From NCBI GenBank assembly GCA_021852245.1, contig JAJZNY010000037.1:1-14572 (forward strand): DNA of 14,572 bases, read 5' to 3'. Below are positions 1 through 6,505 of the stretch, piece after piece; within the stretch, counting starts at the first letter, position 1, and each line of letters begins with the position of its first letter. The notes below the pieces were generated by a model. That model was not told the origin of the DNA, made no database searches, and saw only the letters and a list, made by a program, of their open reading frames with translations. Both the position numbers and the translations under genes were made by a program. Source of the DNA: Planctomycetota bacterium. Lineage in GTDB: Bacteria; Planctomycetota; Phycisphaerae; WQYP01.

Positions 1-288
1 CAGCGGGCCGTAAACCTGTTCGTACCGATTGACGACTTTGCTCAGTTCCACTGCCAGTTTTTTGGCCGTGTAAAAGCTCATCACCATGCGCTGGCTGAAA
101 TCAAGCACCACGGTATTGGGTTGATCATGATGCTGCAGGTTGATACCAAAATCCACAAATAGTTCCTCGTGCGTACCCGCCATCCTGAAGATATTGGTGT
201 ACTGCGTTTCGAGTTTCTGGTCGCGAACCTGAACATTTACGGCCTGCGCCGCCGCTTCGCCGTTGGGGGGTGGAAGATTTTCTGACAT
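1..288 (-). CDS. DUF3467 family protein (3' end outside window)
   Basis: The reverse strand from the ATG at 288 reads 96 codons without a stop to the window edge, so the C-terminus is missing. It begins MSENLPPPNGEAAAQAVNVQ, followed by EELFVDFGINLQHHD, TVVLDFSQRMVMSFYTAKKL and AVELSKVVNRYEQVYGPL. A beta-rich first half containing a 'F-x-DFG' type segment, then a helix of the AKKLAxxLxxxxxxYE type, is the pattern of DUF3467, a small bacterial family of unknown function. A GGAG about 11 bases upstream of the ATG supports this start. It is transcribed divergently from the exported HEAT-like gene. The family call rests on pattern recognition of a partial sequence and could not be searched. No function is proposed. 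Confidence 0.75.
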   Translation of the reverse strand, partial: MSENLPPPNGEAAAQAVNVQVRDQKLETQYTNIFRMAGTHEELFVDFGINLQHHDQPNTVVLDFSQRMVMSFYTAKKLAVELSKVVNRYEQVYGPL

Positions 289-339
289 ATTGATACGTGC
301 TCCATAAGAAAAGGCCGCCAGGCCCGATACTTTTTACCA

Positions 340-351
340 TATGTCAACATA
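340..351. repeat. Short palindrome in the divergent spacer
   Basis: TATGT-CA-ACATA is a perfect 5-base inverted repeat lying between the two divergent genes. On the minus strand it contains TTGACA (347 to 342), which looks like a -35 element, but no good -10 lies 16-18 bases further on. It could be an operator for either gene or chance. Confidence 0.3.
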
Positions 352-400
352 CACCAGCCGACTGAAAATGTCATGGTTGCGGATGAAAATATGCCAATTC

Positions 401-409
401 TGATATACT
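401..409 (+). promoter_or_regulatory. Extended -10 promoter for the HEAT-like gene
   Basis: TGATATACT is a TGN-TATACT extended -10 element. Transcription would begin near 415-417, leaving a short leader that contains the GGAGA at 432-436 and the GTG start at 442. No good -35 is visible, which is normal for extended -10 promoters. Its position argues against the upstream in-frame ATG at 373. Confidence 0.45.
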
Positions 410-441
410 CGTGGTGTTCATGTTCGAGTTTGGAGAACATC

Positions 442-1629
442 GTGCGGTATTTTCGCAATTATCGAATGAGAGGGTTGCTCGGCGGTGCGGTATTGGCCGG
501 CCTGTGGATCGGCGCGAGTGCCGGCATCGGTAAATCGGCACCCCGCATCAGCAGCGATATGGCGCGGGCCATTCGCAACCTCGGTTCGTCTCGTTACGCA
601 ACCCGCCAGAAGGCTGAGGCCGAGATTCGTGTGCTTCTGGCCGACCAGTTGCGGGCAACGATCCAAGCGACCGGGGATGAGCGCCGCGCACGCCTCATTC
701 ATATTCTGGAATTCGACGAAAACATCTCCCGCTGGGCCTTGGCCGTGATGCGCCGGCCAGCCTCCGATCGCAGGGAACTCTTCGATTGGGGGCTATCCCC
801 ACAGGTCGCACCATTGATTGCCGATGCATTCTCTCACCGACCGTCGGTCCAGATCAAGGCCGCCGGCGGTCTGGCGGCACTCTGGCCGCAATCGGAATGG
901 ATCGTCGATCGGTTGCTTTCCAGTCCCCATCGGCTGGTGTACCTGAGCATGCTTGCCGCGATCTGGAATATCAAACCCGATGCCCATCTCACGGATAAAT
1001 TATGGCGCTGGTCGGTTGCCTCGAATAACACGGTGGGGGTGCAGACTGTTTCCATGCACAGGCTGAAATTCCATCATCAAATGATCACCATATCACATTT
1101 TATTAATATTTGGCAGCGGATACAGGACAGCACCTATGCCACTGAGGTGCTGCGGCATTGGAATCCGCCGCAACTCAAGGCACTTCTGGCCGATTATGCC
1201 CGCACCGCCTCAATTCCCAATACCCCGGCGGCCCAGACACTGGCATCCCCGGCCTCGGCGGGCTGCCGGAATTATCTGTCGCTCTTTGCCCGGGCGCGTC
1301 CACGGTCGGCGGCGCCGTGGCTGCTGAAAATTCTCCGTTCCCCCACGCCCGGCGGAGTCAGCTTTGTCGGTAATTTTAATAATCAACAGGTTCACTGGGA
1401 CAGTCATACCACGGTTATATATCTGCTGATTCTCGCGGCGGGCAAAAAGCCGGCGGATTATCATTTTTTTCATTCGCCGCTCTATGGCGGTTCATGGCTG
1501 ACCAGTACTCCCGCCGCGCAACTCCAGGCACAGAAACGGATCGTCGCGTGGTGGCATCGGCATCACGTGAATTCCTCCTCCGGGGCCCATCCAACCCCGC
1601 CAACCCAACTGCCGTCCACGGTTCGCTGA
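442..1629 (+). CDS. Exported HEAT-repeat-like protein of unknown function
   Basis: The frame is open from an ATG at 373, but I place the start at the GTG at 442. GGAGA sits at 432-436 with 5-base spacing, and the likely promoter lies at 401-409; neither ATG 373 nor ATG 466 has a ribosome site. This gives 395 residues. The N-terminus is a signal peptide: basic n-region (RYFRNYRMR), hydrophobic residues about 11-24 and an A-S-A cleavage-type site near 25-27. Residues about 40-80 contain RNLGSSRYATRQKAEAEIR followed by a second helix, the 'L-x-s-x-x-x-x-R-x-x-A' pattern of HEAT/PBS-lyase-like repeats common in planctomycete exported proteins. A second helical stretch (IKAAGGLAALWP) lies near residue 140. 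The C-terminal tail is rich in Pro, Ser and Thr. No catalytic motif was recognised, and no function is proposed. It is probably periplasmic or cell-surface. Confidence 0.7.
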   Translation: MRYFRNYRMRGLLGGAVLAGLWIGASAGIGKSAPRISSDMARAIRNLGSSRYATRQKAEAEIRVLLADQLRATIQATGDERRARLIHILEFDENISRWALAVMRRPASDRRELFDWGLSPQVAPLIADAFSHRPSVQIKAAGGLAALWPQSEWIVDRLLSSPHRLVYLSMLAAIWNIKPDAHLTDKLWRWSVASNNTVGVQTVSMHRLKFHHQMITISHFINIWQRIQDSTYATEVLRHWNPPQLKALLADYARTASIPNTPAAQTLASPASAGCRNYLSLFARARPRSAAPWLLKILRSPTPGGVSFVGNFNNQQVHWDSHTTVIYLLILAAGKKPADYHFFHSPLYGGSWLTSTPAAQLQAQKRIVAWWHRHHVNSSSGAHPTPPTQLPSTVR

Positions 1630-1656
1630 TGCGGCGCCTCCGCCCGGCGGGCAGGC

Positions 1657-1662
1657 TATAAT
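1657..1662 (+). promoter_or_regulatory. -10 box (TATAAT) for uvrB
   Basis: A perfect TATAAT lies 28 bases after the stop of the preceding gene and 37 bases before the uvrB ATG. No recognisable -35 lies 17 bases upstream. Transcription would start near 1669, downstream of the in-frame GTG at 1666, so the ATG at 1699 is the better uvrB start. No LexA-like palindrome was seen around it. Confidence 0.5.
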
Positions 1663-1698
1663 CGAGTGCTCAGTGTGGTTCAGAATGGTACGTGCCCC

Positions 1699-3819
1699 AT
1701 GGAATTCCAGATCGAAAGCCCTTTCAAGCCAACCGGTGATCAGCCGGCCGCCATCGAAAAAATTGTCGGTGCCTTCAAGGCCGGTGCGAATCATCAAATC
1801 CTCATGGGCGTGACCGGATCGGGTAAAACCTTCACCATGGCCCATGTGGCGGCCCGGCTCGGCGTGCCCACGCTGGTGATCAGTCATAACAAAACGCTGG
1901 CAGCCCAGCTTTATGAGGAATTCCGCGAACTTTTTCCCCGAAATGCCGTGAGTTATTTCGTCAGCTACTACGATTACTATCAGCCGGAAGCCTATATCCC
2001 GCAGCGCGACATTTATATCGAAAAGGATGCCGCCCGGAATGACGATCTCGATCGGCTCCGTCTGGCGACCACCAGCAATTTGATCGGAAGACGCGATTGT
2101 TTTGTGGTCGCGTCGGTTAGCTGCATTTTTGGGCTTGGTTCGCCGGAAGAATATAAAAAGAAGGTTGTTTCCATCAGCAAGGGAACGGCCTTTGCGCGGG
2201 ACGATCTGCTTCGCGCTCTGGTGGACATGCAGTACCAGCGCAACGACATTGAATTCAAGCGCGGCATATTCCGCGTTCGGGGCGACGTACTCGAAATATT
2301 CCCGGCCTATGAAACCACCGCTCTGCGGGTCGAATTTTTTGGGGATGAGATTGATTCCATCTGGCATATCCATCCGGTTTCCGGCCAGCCGCTCACCGAA
2401 GAACAGCAGGCATTCATCTATCCTGCGAAACATTATGTGGTGGATGACGGCACCATGCTTCGGGCGGTCAAGGATATCCAGAAGGAACTGGATCAGCGCG
2501 TCATGCAGTTGCGATCGGACGGAAAACTGCTTGAAGCGCAGCGGCTGCTGGCCCGCACCAAATATGACATGGAGATGCTGCTCGAAGCGGGATTCTGCCA
2601 GGGGATTGAAAATTATTCACGCCACATCGCCGGTCTTCCGCCCGGGTGCAAGCCCTCCACGCTGGTCGATTATTTTCCCAAGGACTATCTGCTGATCATC
2701 GATGAATCGCACGTCACCATCCCGCAGATCAACGCCATGTATGCCGGCGACCGCCATCGAAAGGAAGTGCTGGTGGAGCATGGCTTCCGTCTTCCCTCCG
2801 CGCTGGATAATCGTCCGATGCGGTTTGAGGAATTCAGGGCCATGTGGAATAAAGTGCTCTTTGTCTCCGCCACGCCCGGCCGGTTTGAACTTGAACTCTG
2901 CGGCGGTGAAGTGGTGGAGCAGATCATCCGTCCCACCGGATTGGTGGACCCTGTAATCCATGTGCGCCCGGCTCAGGGACAGGTGGCCGATCTTGTCGAA
3001 CAGGTAAAACTTCGCACCGAGCGCGGACAGCGGTCGCTGGTCACCACCCTGACCAAGCGGTTGGCTGAAGATCTTTCGCATTACATCGGCCAGGCCGGGA
3101 TTAAATGTAAATATCTGCACAGTGAAATCCAGACCTTTGAACGCATGGAGATTCTCCGTGAACTGCGTGAAGGCGGATTTGACTGCCTGGTCGGTGTCAA
3201 TCTGCTGCGCGAAGGGCTCGATCTGCCCGAGGTATCCATGGTGTCCATCATGGATGCCGATAAACAGGGGTTTTTGCGCAGTGAAACCTCGCTGATCCAG
3301 ATGATCGGCCGCTGTGCCCGTAATCTCGACGCCGAAGTTTATCTCTACGCAGACCAAGTGACTCAAGCCATGCAGCGGGCCATTGATGAAACCAATCGCC
3401 GCCGCGAAATTCAGATCAAATGGAATGCCGACCACGGCATCACCCCGCAGACCATCAAAAAAGCGATCCGCAGCGGTCTCGACGCCGAACTCAAGGCCCG
3501 GCGTGTCGCCCGCGAGATGGTCAACTCCTCTGAAGGGGAGTATGAGCAGCAGGAACTTATCCGCATGTTGGAAGCGGAAATGCTGGAAGCGGCCAACAAT
3601 CTGGAATTTGAAAAAGCCGCCGAAATTCGGGATCGGCTCAAGGAGCTTGAATCCAAAGCTGGCGCGGCAGAAAAGGGCCGGGGAGATGAAGCCCTCGCTC
3701 AGGCGATTGATGAAGGTTTGACGCAGCGATTGGGTAACAAACCCAGGAGAACCGGTGCGGTCGCTTCCGAACAGCCTCGGCGAACACGACGCGGAATGTA
3801 TCGAAATAAGCGGGGATAA
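1699..3819 (+). CDS. uvrB: UvrABC excision nuclease subunit B
   Basis: UvrB is the DNA-damage-verifying helicase-like subunit of nucleotide excision repair. It is loaded by UvrA and recruits UvrC for dual incision. The protein has 706 residues. Visible motifs are Walker A GVTGSGKT (37-44), the tyrosine-rich beta-hairpin SYYDYYQPEAY (from residue 89) with IEKDAARNDD just after, Walker B DESHVTIPQ (from 335), SATPG (390-394), the helicase motif GVNLLREGLDLPEVS, QMIGRCARN, and the C-terminal UVR domain EAEMLEAANNLEFEKAAEIR (within about 620-651) that contacts UvrC. The family is usually about 660-680 residues; the extra length is a basic tail of about 55 residues ending in NKRG. The ATG at 1699 starts the conserved FQIESPFKPTGDQP N-terminus. 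The in-frame GTG at 1666 is disfavoured by the TATAAT at 1657. No clear Shine-Dalgarno precedes it. Confidence 0.98.
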   Translation: MEFQIESPFKPTGDQPAAIEKIVGAFKAGANHQILMGVTGSGKTFTMAHVAARLGVPTLVISHNKTLAAQLYEEFRELFPRNAVSYFVSYYDYYQPEAYIPQRDIYIEKDAARNDDLDRLRLATTSNLIGRRDCFVVASVSCIFGLGSPEEYKKKVVSISKGTAFARDDLLRALVDMQYQRNDIEFKRGIFRVRGDVLEIFPAYETTALRVEFFGDEIDSIWHIHPVSGQPLTEEQQAFIYPAKHYVVDDGTMLRAVKDIQKELDQRVMQLRSDGKLLEAQRLLARTKYDMEMLLEAGFCQGIENYSRHIAGLPPGCKPSTLVDYFPKDYLLIIDESHVTIPQINAMYAGDRHRKEVLVEHGFRLPSALDNRPMRFEEFRAMWNKVLFVSATPGRFELELCGGEVVEQIIRPTGLVDPVIHVRPAQGQVADLVEQVKLRTERGQRSLVTTLTKRLAEDLSHYIGQAGIKCKYLHSEIQTFERMEILRELREGGFDCLVGVNLLREGLDLPEVSMVSIMDADKQGFLRSETSLIQMIGRCARNLDAEVYLYADQVTQAMQRAIDETNRRREIQIKWNADHGITPQTIKKAIRSGLDAELKARRVAREMVNSSEGEYEQQELIRMLEAEMLEAANNLEFEKAAEIRDRLKELESKAGAAEKGRGDEALAQAIDEGLTQRLGNKPRRTGAVASEQPRRTRRGMYRNKRG

Positions 3820-3821
3820 TC

Positions 3822-3848
3822 ACCGCCTGCGGTCAACACCTCGGCGGT
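3822..3848 (+). terminator. Weak hairpin after uvrB
   Basis: ACCGCC (3822-3827) and GGCGGT (3843-3848) can pair around a 15-base loop directly after the uvrB stop. Only three T follow, so this is at best a weak intrinsic terminator. Confidence 0.25.
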
Positions 3849-3915
3849 TTGAGCATTATTTGTCGCGGTTGTGCATATTCCGCTACGCCCGTCAAAAAAA
3901 AACGTCAGCGGGTAT

Positions 3916-3945
3916 TTGCTAAGTTGTGTCATAGTCCTCTATTCT
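3916..3945 (+). promoter_or_regulatory. Possible promoter for the sigma factor gene
   Basis: TTGCTA (3916-3921) and TATTCT (3940-3945) are 18 bases apart. A nine-A tract (3894-3902) lies where an UP element would be. The predicted leader is long, about 175 bases. An alternative ECF-like GGAACC at 4082-4087 has no clear partner -10. Confidence 0.3.
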
Positions 3946-4125
3946 AGGTGTCCGTCGCGAACGCGGGTGACGCAGAATTGTTTTGCGGCCCCGACCGGCG
4001 GCAACTTACCGGGATAAGGGTTCCTTGTGAGCGGGCGAAGTTAAAGTGAATACGCGCTTAAACGGGGCGGCACGTGGTTTGGGAACCCGAGTGAAAATCG
4101 TAGAGTATGACCGGCAGGCCGGAAA

Positions 4126-4791
4126 ATGAACCAAAGCGATGGCGAAAACGTAAATGGCAGTGGCGACGGCCGGATTTCGGACGAAGCATTGCTCGCCAGA
4201 TTCATCGCGGGCGATCAGAACGCCTTTACCGAGATTGTTGATCGGTACCAGCGCGAGCTTTACGCATTTATTATCCGATACGTCGGCGATCAGGCGACGG
4301 CTGAAGATCTGTTCCAGGAGACCTTCATTCAGCTCCACCGCAGCGCCCAGATGTTTGACCAGCAGCGTCGACTCAAACCGTGGCTCTTTACCATCGCCGC
4401 CAATAAAGCTCGCGATTTCTTGCGGGCCACGGGTCGGCGGCCGGTTCAGCGGCTCGATGCCCAGCCCAATGGTGAGGATTCCGGCAGCCTGCTCGATCTT
4501 GTCGCCGCCACGTCGCCGGATGCATCGACTGCCGCCATCATGTCGGAAGATGCCCATCGCGTCCGGGAGGTGTTATCGGGCATGTCGCCGATCCATCGCG
4601 AAGCGATCATAATGAGCTTTTATCAGCGGCTGTCGTATAAGGAGATGGCAGAGATATTGGGTGTTCCGCTGGGTACCGTGAAGAGTCGTCTCCATATCGC
4701 CCTGCAGAATTTCGCTCGGTTATATGGGACTCGGTTGGGTGGCAGCGGGAATAGGCGATCGGCAGATGATTCCGGGGCGGAACCAAAATGA
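4126..4791 (+). CDS. ECF-type RNA polymerase sigma factor
   Basis: This 221-residue protein has the two-domain layout of extracytoplasmic-function sigma factors. Sigma-2 (about 20-107) carries LLARFIAGDQNAFTEIVDRY, the helix AEDLFQETFIQLHRSA and the -10-binding part KPWLFTIAANKARDFLR. Sigma-4 (about 145-205) carries LSGMSPIHREAIIMSFYQRL, then the helix-turn-helix SYKEMAEILGVPLGTVKSRL (from 170) that reads the -35 element. A loose linker joins the domains, and no sigma-3 or large C-terminal extension is present. It would direct RNA polymerase to a small regulon, usually under control of an anti-sigma factor. The next gene, 127 bases downstream on the same strand, encodes a single-pass membrane protein and is the obvious candidate partner. 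The ATG follows GGCCGGAAA, a poor ribosome site; possible coupling to an upstream small frame is discussed in the findings. The ECF subgroup cannot be assigned by eye. Confidence 0.93.
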   Translation: MNQSDGENVNGSGDGRISDEALLARFIAGDQNAFTEIVDRYQRELYAFIIRYVGDQATAEDLFQETFIQLHRSAQMFDQQRRLKPWLFTIAANKARDFLRATGRRPVQRLDAQPNGEDSGSLLDLVAATSPDASTAAIMSEDAHRVREVLSGMSPIHREAIIMSFYQRLSYKEMAEILGVPLGTVKSRLHIALQNFARLYGTRLGGSGNRRSADDSGAEPK

Positions 4792-4804
4792 TCGGTTGCC
4801 ACCG

Positions 4805-4817
4805 CGGCCGTTGGCCG
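4805..4817. repeat. Short hairpin between sigma factor and membrane gene
   Basis: CGGCC-GTT-GGCCG is a perfect 5-base stem with a 3-base loop, 13 bases after the sigma factor stop. No T-run follows. It may be an mRNA structure that separates expression of the two genes rather than a terminator. Confidence 0.3.
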
Positions 4818-4918
4818 GAGAAGTCGCTCGGGAGTCTTGAACAGGAGCTTGCTCAAAGTGTGGTAGTTGGCGTGTGGCTTTGCCGTCATCGCCTTAATGA
4901 CCGGACGATGTGATATCC

Positions 4919-5950
4919 ATGGACGCAAACTTCAAAGACTCTGATACGAATATGCCGAAGCAGCCTCTTGATCTCAACAGCGCCGCAACGGACGGCGGAT
5001 CGCCACTTCCGGCGGAACTCGCCGCCCGGATCGATTCGATATTGGAACATGGTCTCAAAGACCCGGCGGAGATCGATCAATTGGCAGATGTGCCGATGGG
5101 AGCTGCGATCAGTCGACTGGCGGTTCTGGAGCTTTGTCATCCGCCAGCAGGCCTGCTCGATCGTACACTCAAGGCCCTGCCGAAAAGTCCATCGGTGCCT
5201 CAAACCAGGAAGTCCGCCGAAAGAAGATATGTCGTCCCGGTTGGATTTAATCAGAGAGCCATGGATATATGGGTCATGGCGGTGGCAGCGTGCGTTCTGG
5301 TGGTTGTCATGTTTTTCGGTCTCAGCCAGGCCCAGGTGCATGCCCTGCGATTTGCCTGCGCGCGCAATCTACAGGCCGTCGGCCGGGCGATGGAGCAATA
5401 TGCTTCGAACAACGCCGGTCGCCTGCCCGAGATCGCTCCGCCGACAGATCGCAATTGGCTTCCCCGCAATGCACCCTCCGGAGCCGTCCGCTCGGCAAAT
5501 GCACACAGCAATCTGGCCAACCTCTCACCCCTGATTGAGGGCACGGCTCGTTACACCTCATGGGAGCGGCTGGTTTGTCCAGCCCAGCCTGTCTCGGCCG
5601 CCGACCTCAACGCCGAGCGCTGTCCAACCTGGGGCTCTACGGGGTACAGCTATGTGGATCAGCTTGGGCCGTATCACCACCATTGGATCGAGGCAGAAAC
5701 GGTTCCGATTATGGCCGATGCCAATCCCATTGTCTGTGAGTTCTGCTCCCGGACTGCCGATGCTAATTCTGTTAATCATGGCGGATACGGGCAAAATGTG
5801 CTCTTTAACGACGGCAGCGTGGTCTGGGAAACCTCCGCGAATGTCGGGCCGGATCAACATAATATCTGGACGGTTGGCACTCCGCCGATTTTGCAATACA
5901 ACGGAACCCAGGAACCGCACCATTGGTCGAGCGTTTTTCTCGTACCGTAG
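4919..5950 (+). CDS. Single-pass membrane protein with pseudopilin-like H-x10-DG domain, putative sigma factor partner
   Basis: From the ATG at 4919 the protein has 343 residues (a GTG at 4910 is in frame; neither start has a good ribosome site). Residues 1-114 are soluble and hydrophilic, with a helical stretch PLPAELAARIDSILEHGLKD and a second helix SRLAVLELCHPPAGLLDRTL. One membrane segment follows at about 117-136 (WVMAVAACVLVVVMFFGL). Just after it, FACARNLQAVGRAMEQYASN resembles the helix following the membrane segment in DUF1559/pseudopilin-like planctomycete proteins, and NHGGYGQNVLFNDGSV (H287, D298) is an H-x10-DG variant of the H-X9-DG motif. No N-terminal prepilin cleavage motif is present, and no zinc-binding H-x3-C-x2-C anti-sigma motif. 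Position after an ECF sigma gene and the inside-membrane-outside topology suggest an anti-sigma or sensor protein. That role is inferred, not shown. Confidence 0.75.
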   Translation: MDANFKDSDTNMPKQPLDLNSAATDGGSPLPAELAARIDSILEHGLKDPAEIDQLADVPMGAAISRLAVLELCHPPAGLLDRTLKALPKSPSVPQTRKSAERRYVVPVGFNQRAMDIWVMAVAACVLVVVMFFGLSQAQVHALRFACARNLQAVGRAMEQYASNNAGRLPEIAPPTDRNWLPRNAPSGAVRSANAHSNLANLSPLIEGTARYTSWERLVCPAQPVSAADLNAERCPTWGSTGYSYVDQLGPYHHHWIEAETVPIMADANPIVCEFCSRTADANSVNHGGYGQNVLFNDGSVVWETSANVGPDQHNIWTVGTPPILQYNGTQEPHHWSSVFLVP

Positions 5951-6265
5951 CGGGAATGGGTACGGACGTAATCCCCGTCGCGGCAGGACAGATCCAACGC
6001 CACATAGGCATTCCTACCGGTGCCCAAATAACATCCGAAGTCGACGCAGACGTTTCGGTTCCTGTCCAAGCCCGACCGGCAAACCCAGACAAGTAAGCAT
6101 ACCTGTCCCACTTTGTGAGGCGCAGAAATTATTTCCGCTGGCGACCAAGCCGTCGGCCCTGAAGCCGCCCCAAAATTCTTCGCAAACCGATACTGATCAA
6201 CTCGCTCCCGTCCTGCGAGCGCACCCGCGGGGGAATGATCCGAACCATGGCGTGAAGTCCAAGCG

Positions 6266-6279
6266 TGCGAATTTTCGCA
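6266..6279. repeat. Inverted repeat TGCGAA-TT-TTCGCA
   Basis: A perfect 6-base inverted repeat with a 2-base centre, about 240 bases upstream of the PEP-CTERM protein start. It is a possible protein-binding site; no T-run follows it. Confidence 0.35.
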
Positions 6280-6356
6280 TGCACGATAGGATGATGGGCC
6301 AACATGGTTATCGGCCGTTGGCGATAAAGCGCCGGACCGATTTTTCGATGTTTTAT

Positions 6357-6385
6357 TTGTGAAACGGTCGTTTCTGTAATATCAT
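6357..6385 (+). promoter_or_regulatory. Probable promoter of the PEP-CTERM protein gene
   Basis: TTGTGA (6357-6362) and TATCAT (6380-6385) lie 17 bases apart, a sigma-70-like arrangement, with transcription expected near 6391-6393. A perfect palindrome fills the spacer and a second follows the predicted start. An alternative -10 (TGTAAT, 6375-6380) has no matching -35. Confidence 0.4.
6361..6374. repeat. Palindrome GAAACG-GT-CGTTTC, candidate operator
   Basis: A perfect 6-base inverted repeat with a 2-base centre, located between the -35 and -10 of the predicted promoter. This is a classic place for a repressor site, but no binding protein is identified here. Confidence 0.4.
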
Positions 6386-6387
6386 TA

Positions 6388-6409
6388 TTGGACGAATTAC
6401 GCCGTCCAA
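6388..6409. repeat. Inverted repeat TTGGACG / CGTCCAA
   Basis: Perfect 7-base arms (6388-6394 and 6403-6409) enclose an 8-base loop just at or after the predicted transcription start. It could be an operator or a 5' mRNA hairpin. Confidence 0.4.
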
Positions 6410-6505
6410 AGAGATTTCGTCGCGGTCAATTTCAAGGGATATGGGACAGTCGCTTGGCGAACCAGGCGGCGGTCTCTTCGGCATAACCGTACGGGAGAAG
6501 TACTC

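Larger units (their letters stand above)
3820..4125. other. Spacer between uvrB and the sigma factor gene
   Basis: These 306 bases hold no convincing gene. They contain a weak hairpin just after uvrB, a nine-A tract (3894-3902), a promoter-like pair at 3916-3945 and about 175 bases of leader. A 27-codon GTG reading frame (4046-4129) overlaps the sigma factor start in an ATGA arrangement. That small frame has no good ribosome site and is not called as a gene. Confidence 0.6.
5951..6505. other. Long spacer upstream of the PEP-CTERM protein gene
   Basis: These 555 bases contain no gene I can support. A 46-codon ATG frame (5956-6096) reads plausibly but lacks a ribosome site and strong codon bias. 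A hairpin around the preceding stop pairs CGTACC (5941-5946) with GGTACG (5959-5964) but has no T-run. Further on are inverted repeats at 6266-6279, 6361-6374 and 6388-6409, a promoter-like pair at 6357-6385, and a leader of about 115 bases. The length and number of palindromes suggest a controlled promoter region. Confidence 0.55.

Noticed and set aside
302..335. GGCC-GCCA-GGCC hairpin flanked by A- and T-runs in the divergent spacer, looking like a terminator
   Set aside because: The stem is only four pairs and no gene ends there on either strand; it lies in the leader of the minus-strand DUF3467 gene.
1492..2433. 313-codon open frame on the minus strand opposite uvrB
   Set aside because: It lies almost wholly antisense to uvrB and the end of the preceding gene, shows no family motif, and is explained by the codon bias of the real genes.
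2617..3435. 272-codon open frame on the minus strand opposite uvrB
   Set aside because: Antisense shadow of conserved UvrB helicase motifs; no recognisable protein features.
5535..6362. 275-codon plus-strand frame overlapping the membrane protein gene
   Set aside because: Its first half is a frame-shifted shadow of the H-x10-DG domain gene and the rest is Arg/Pro-rich without motif or ribosome site.
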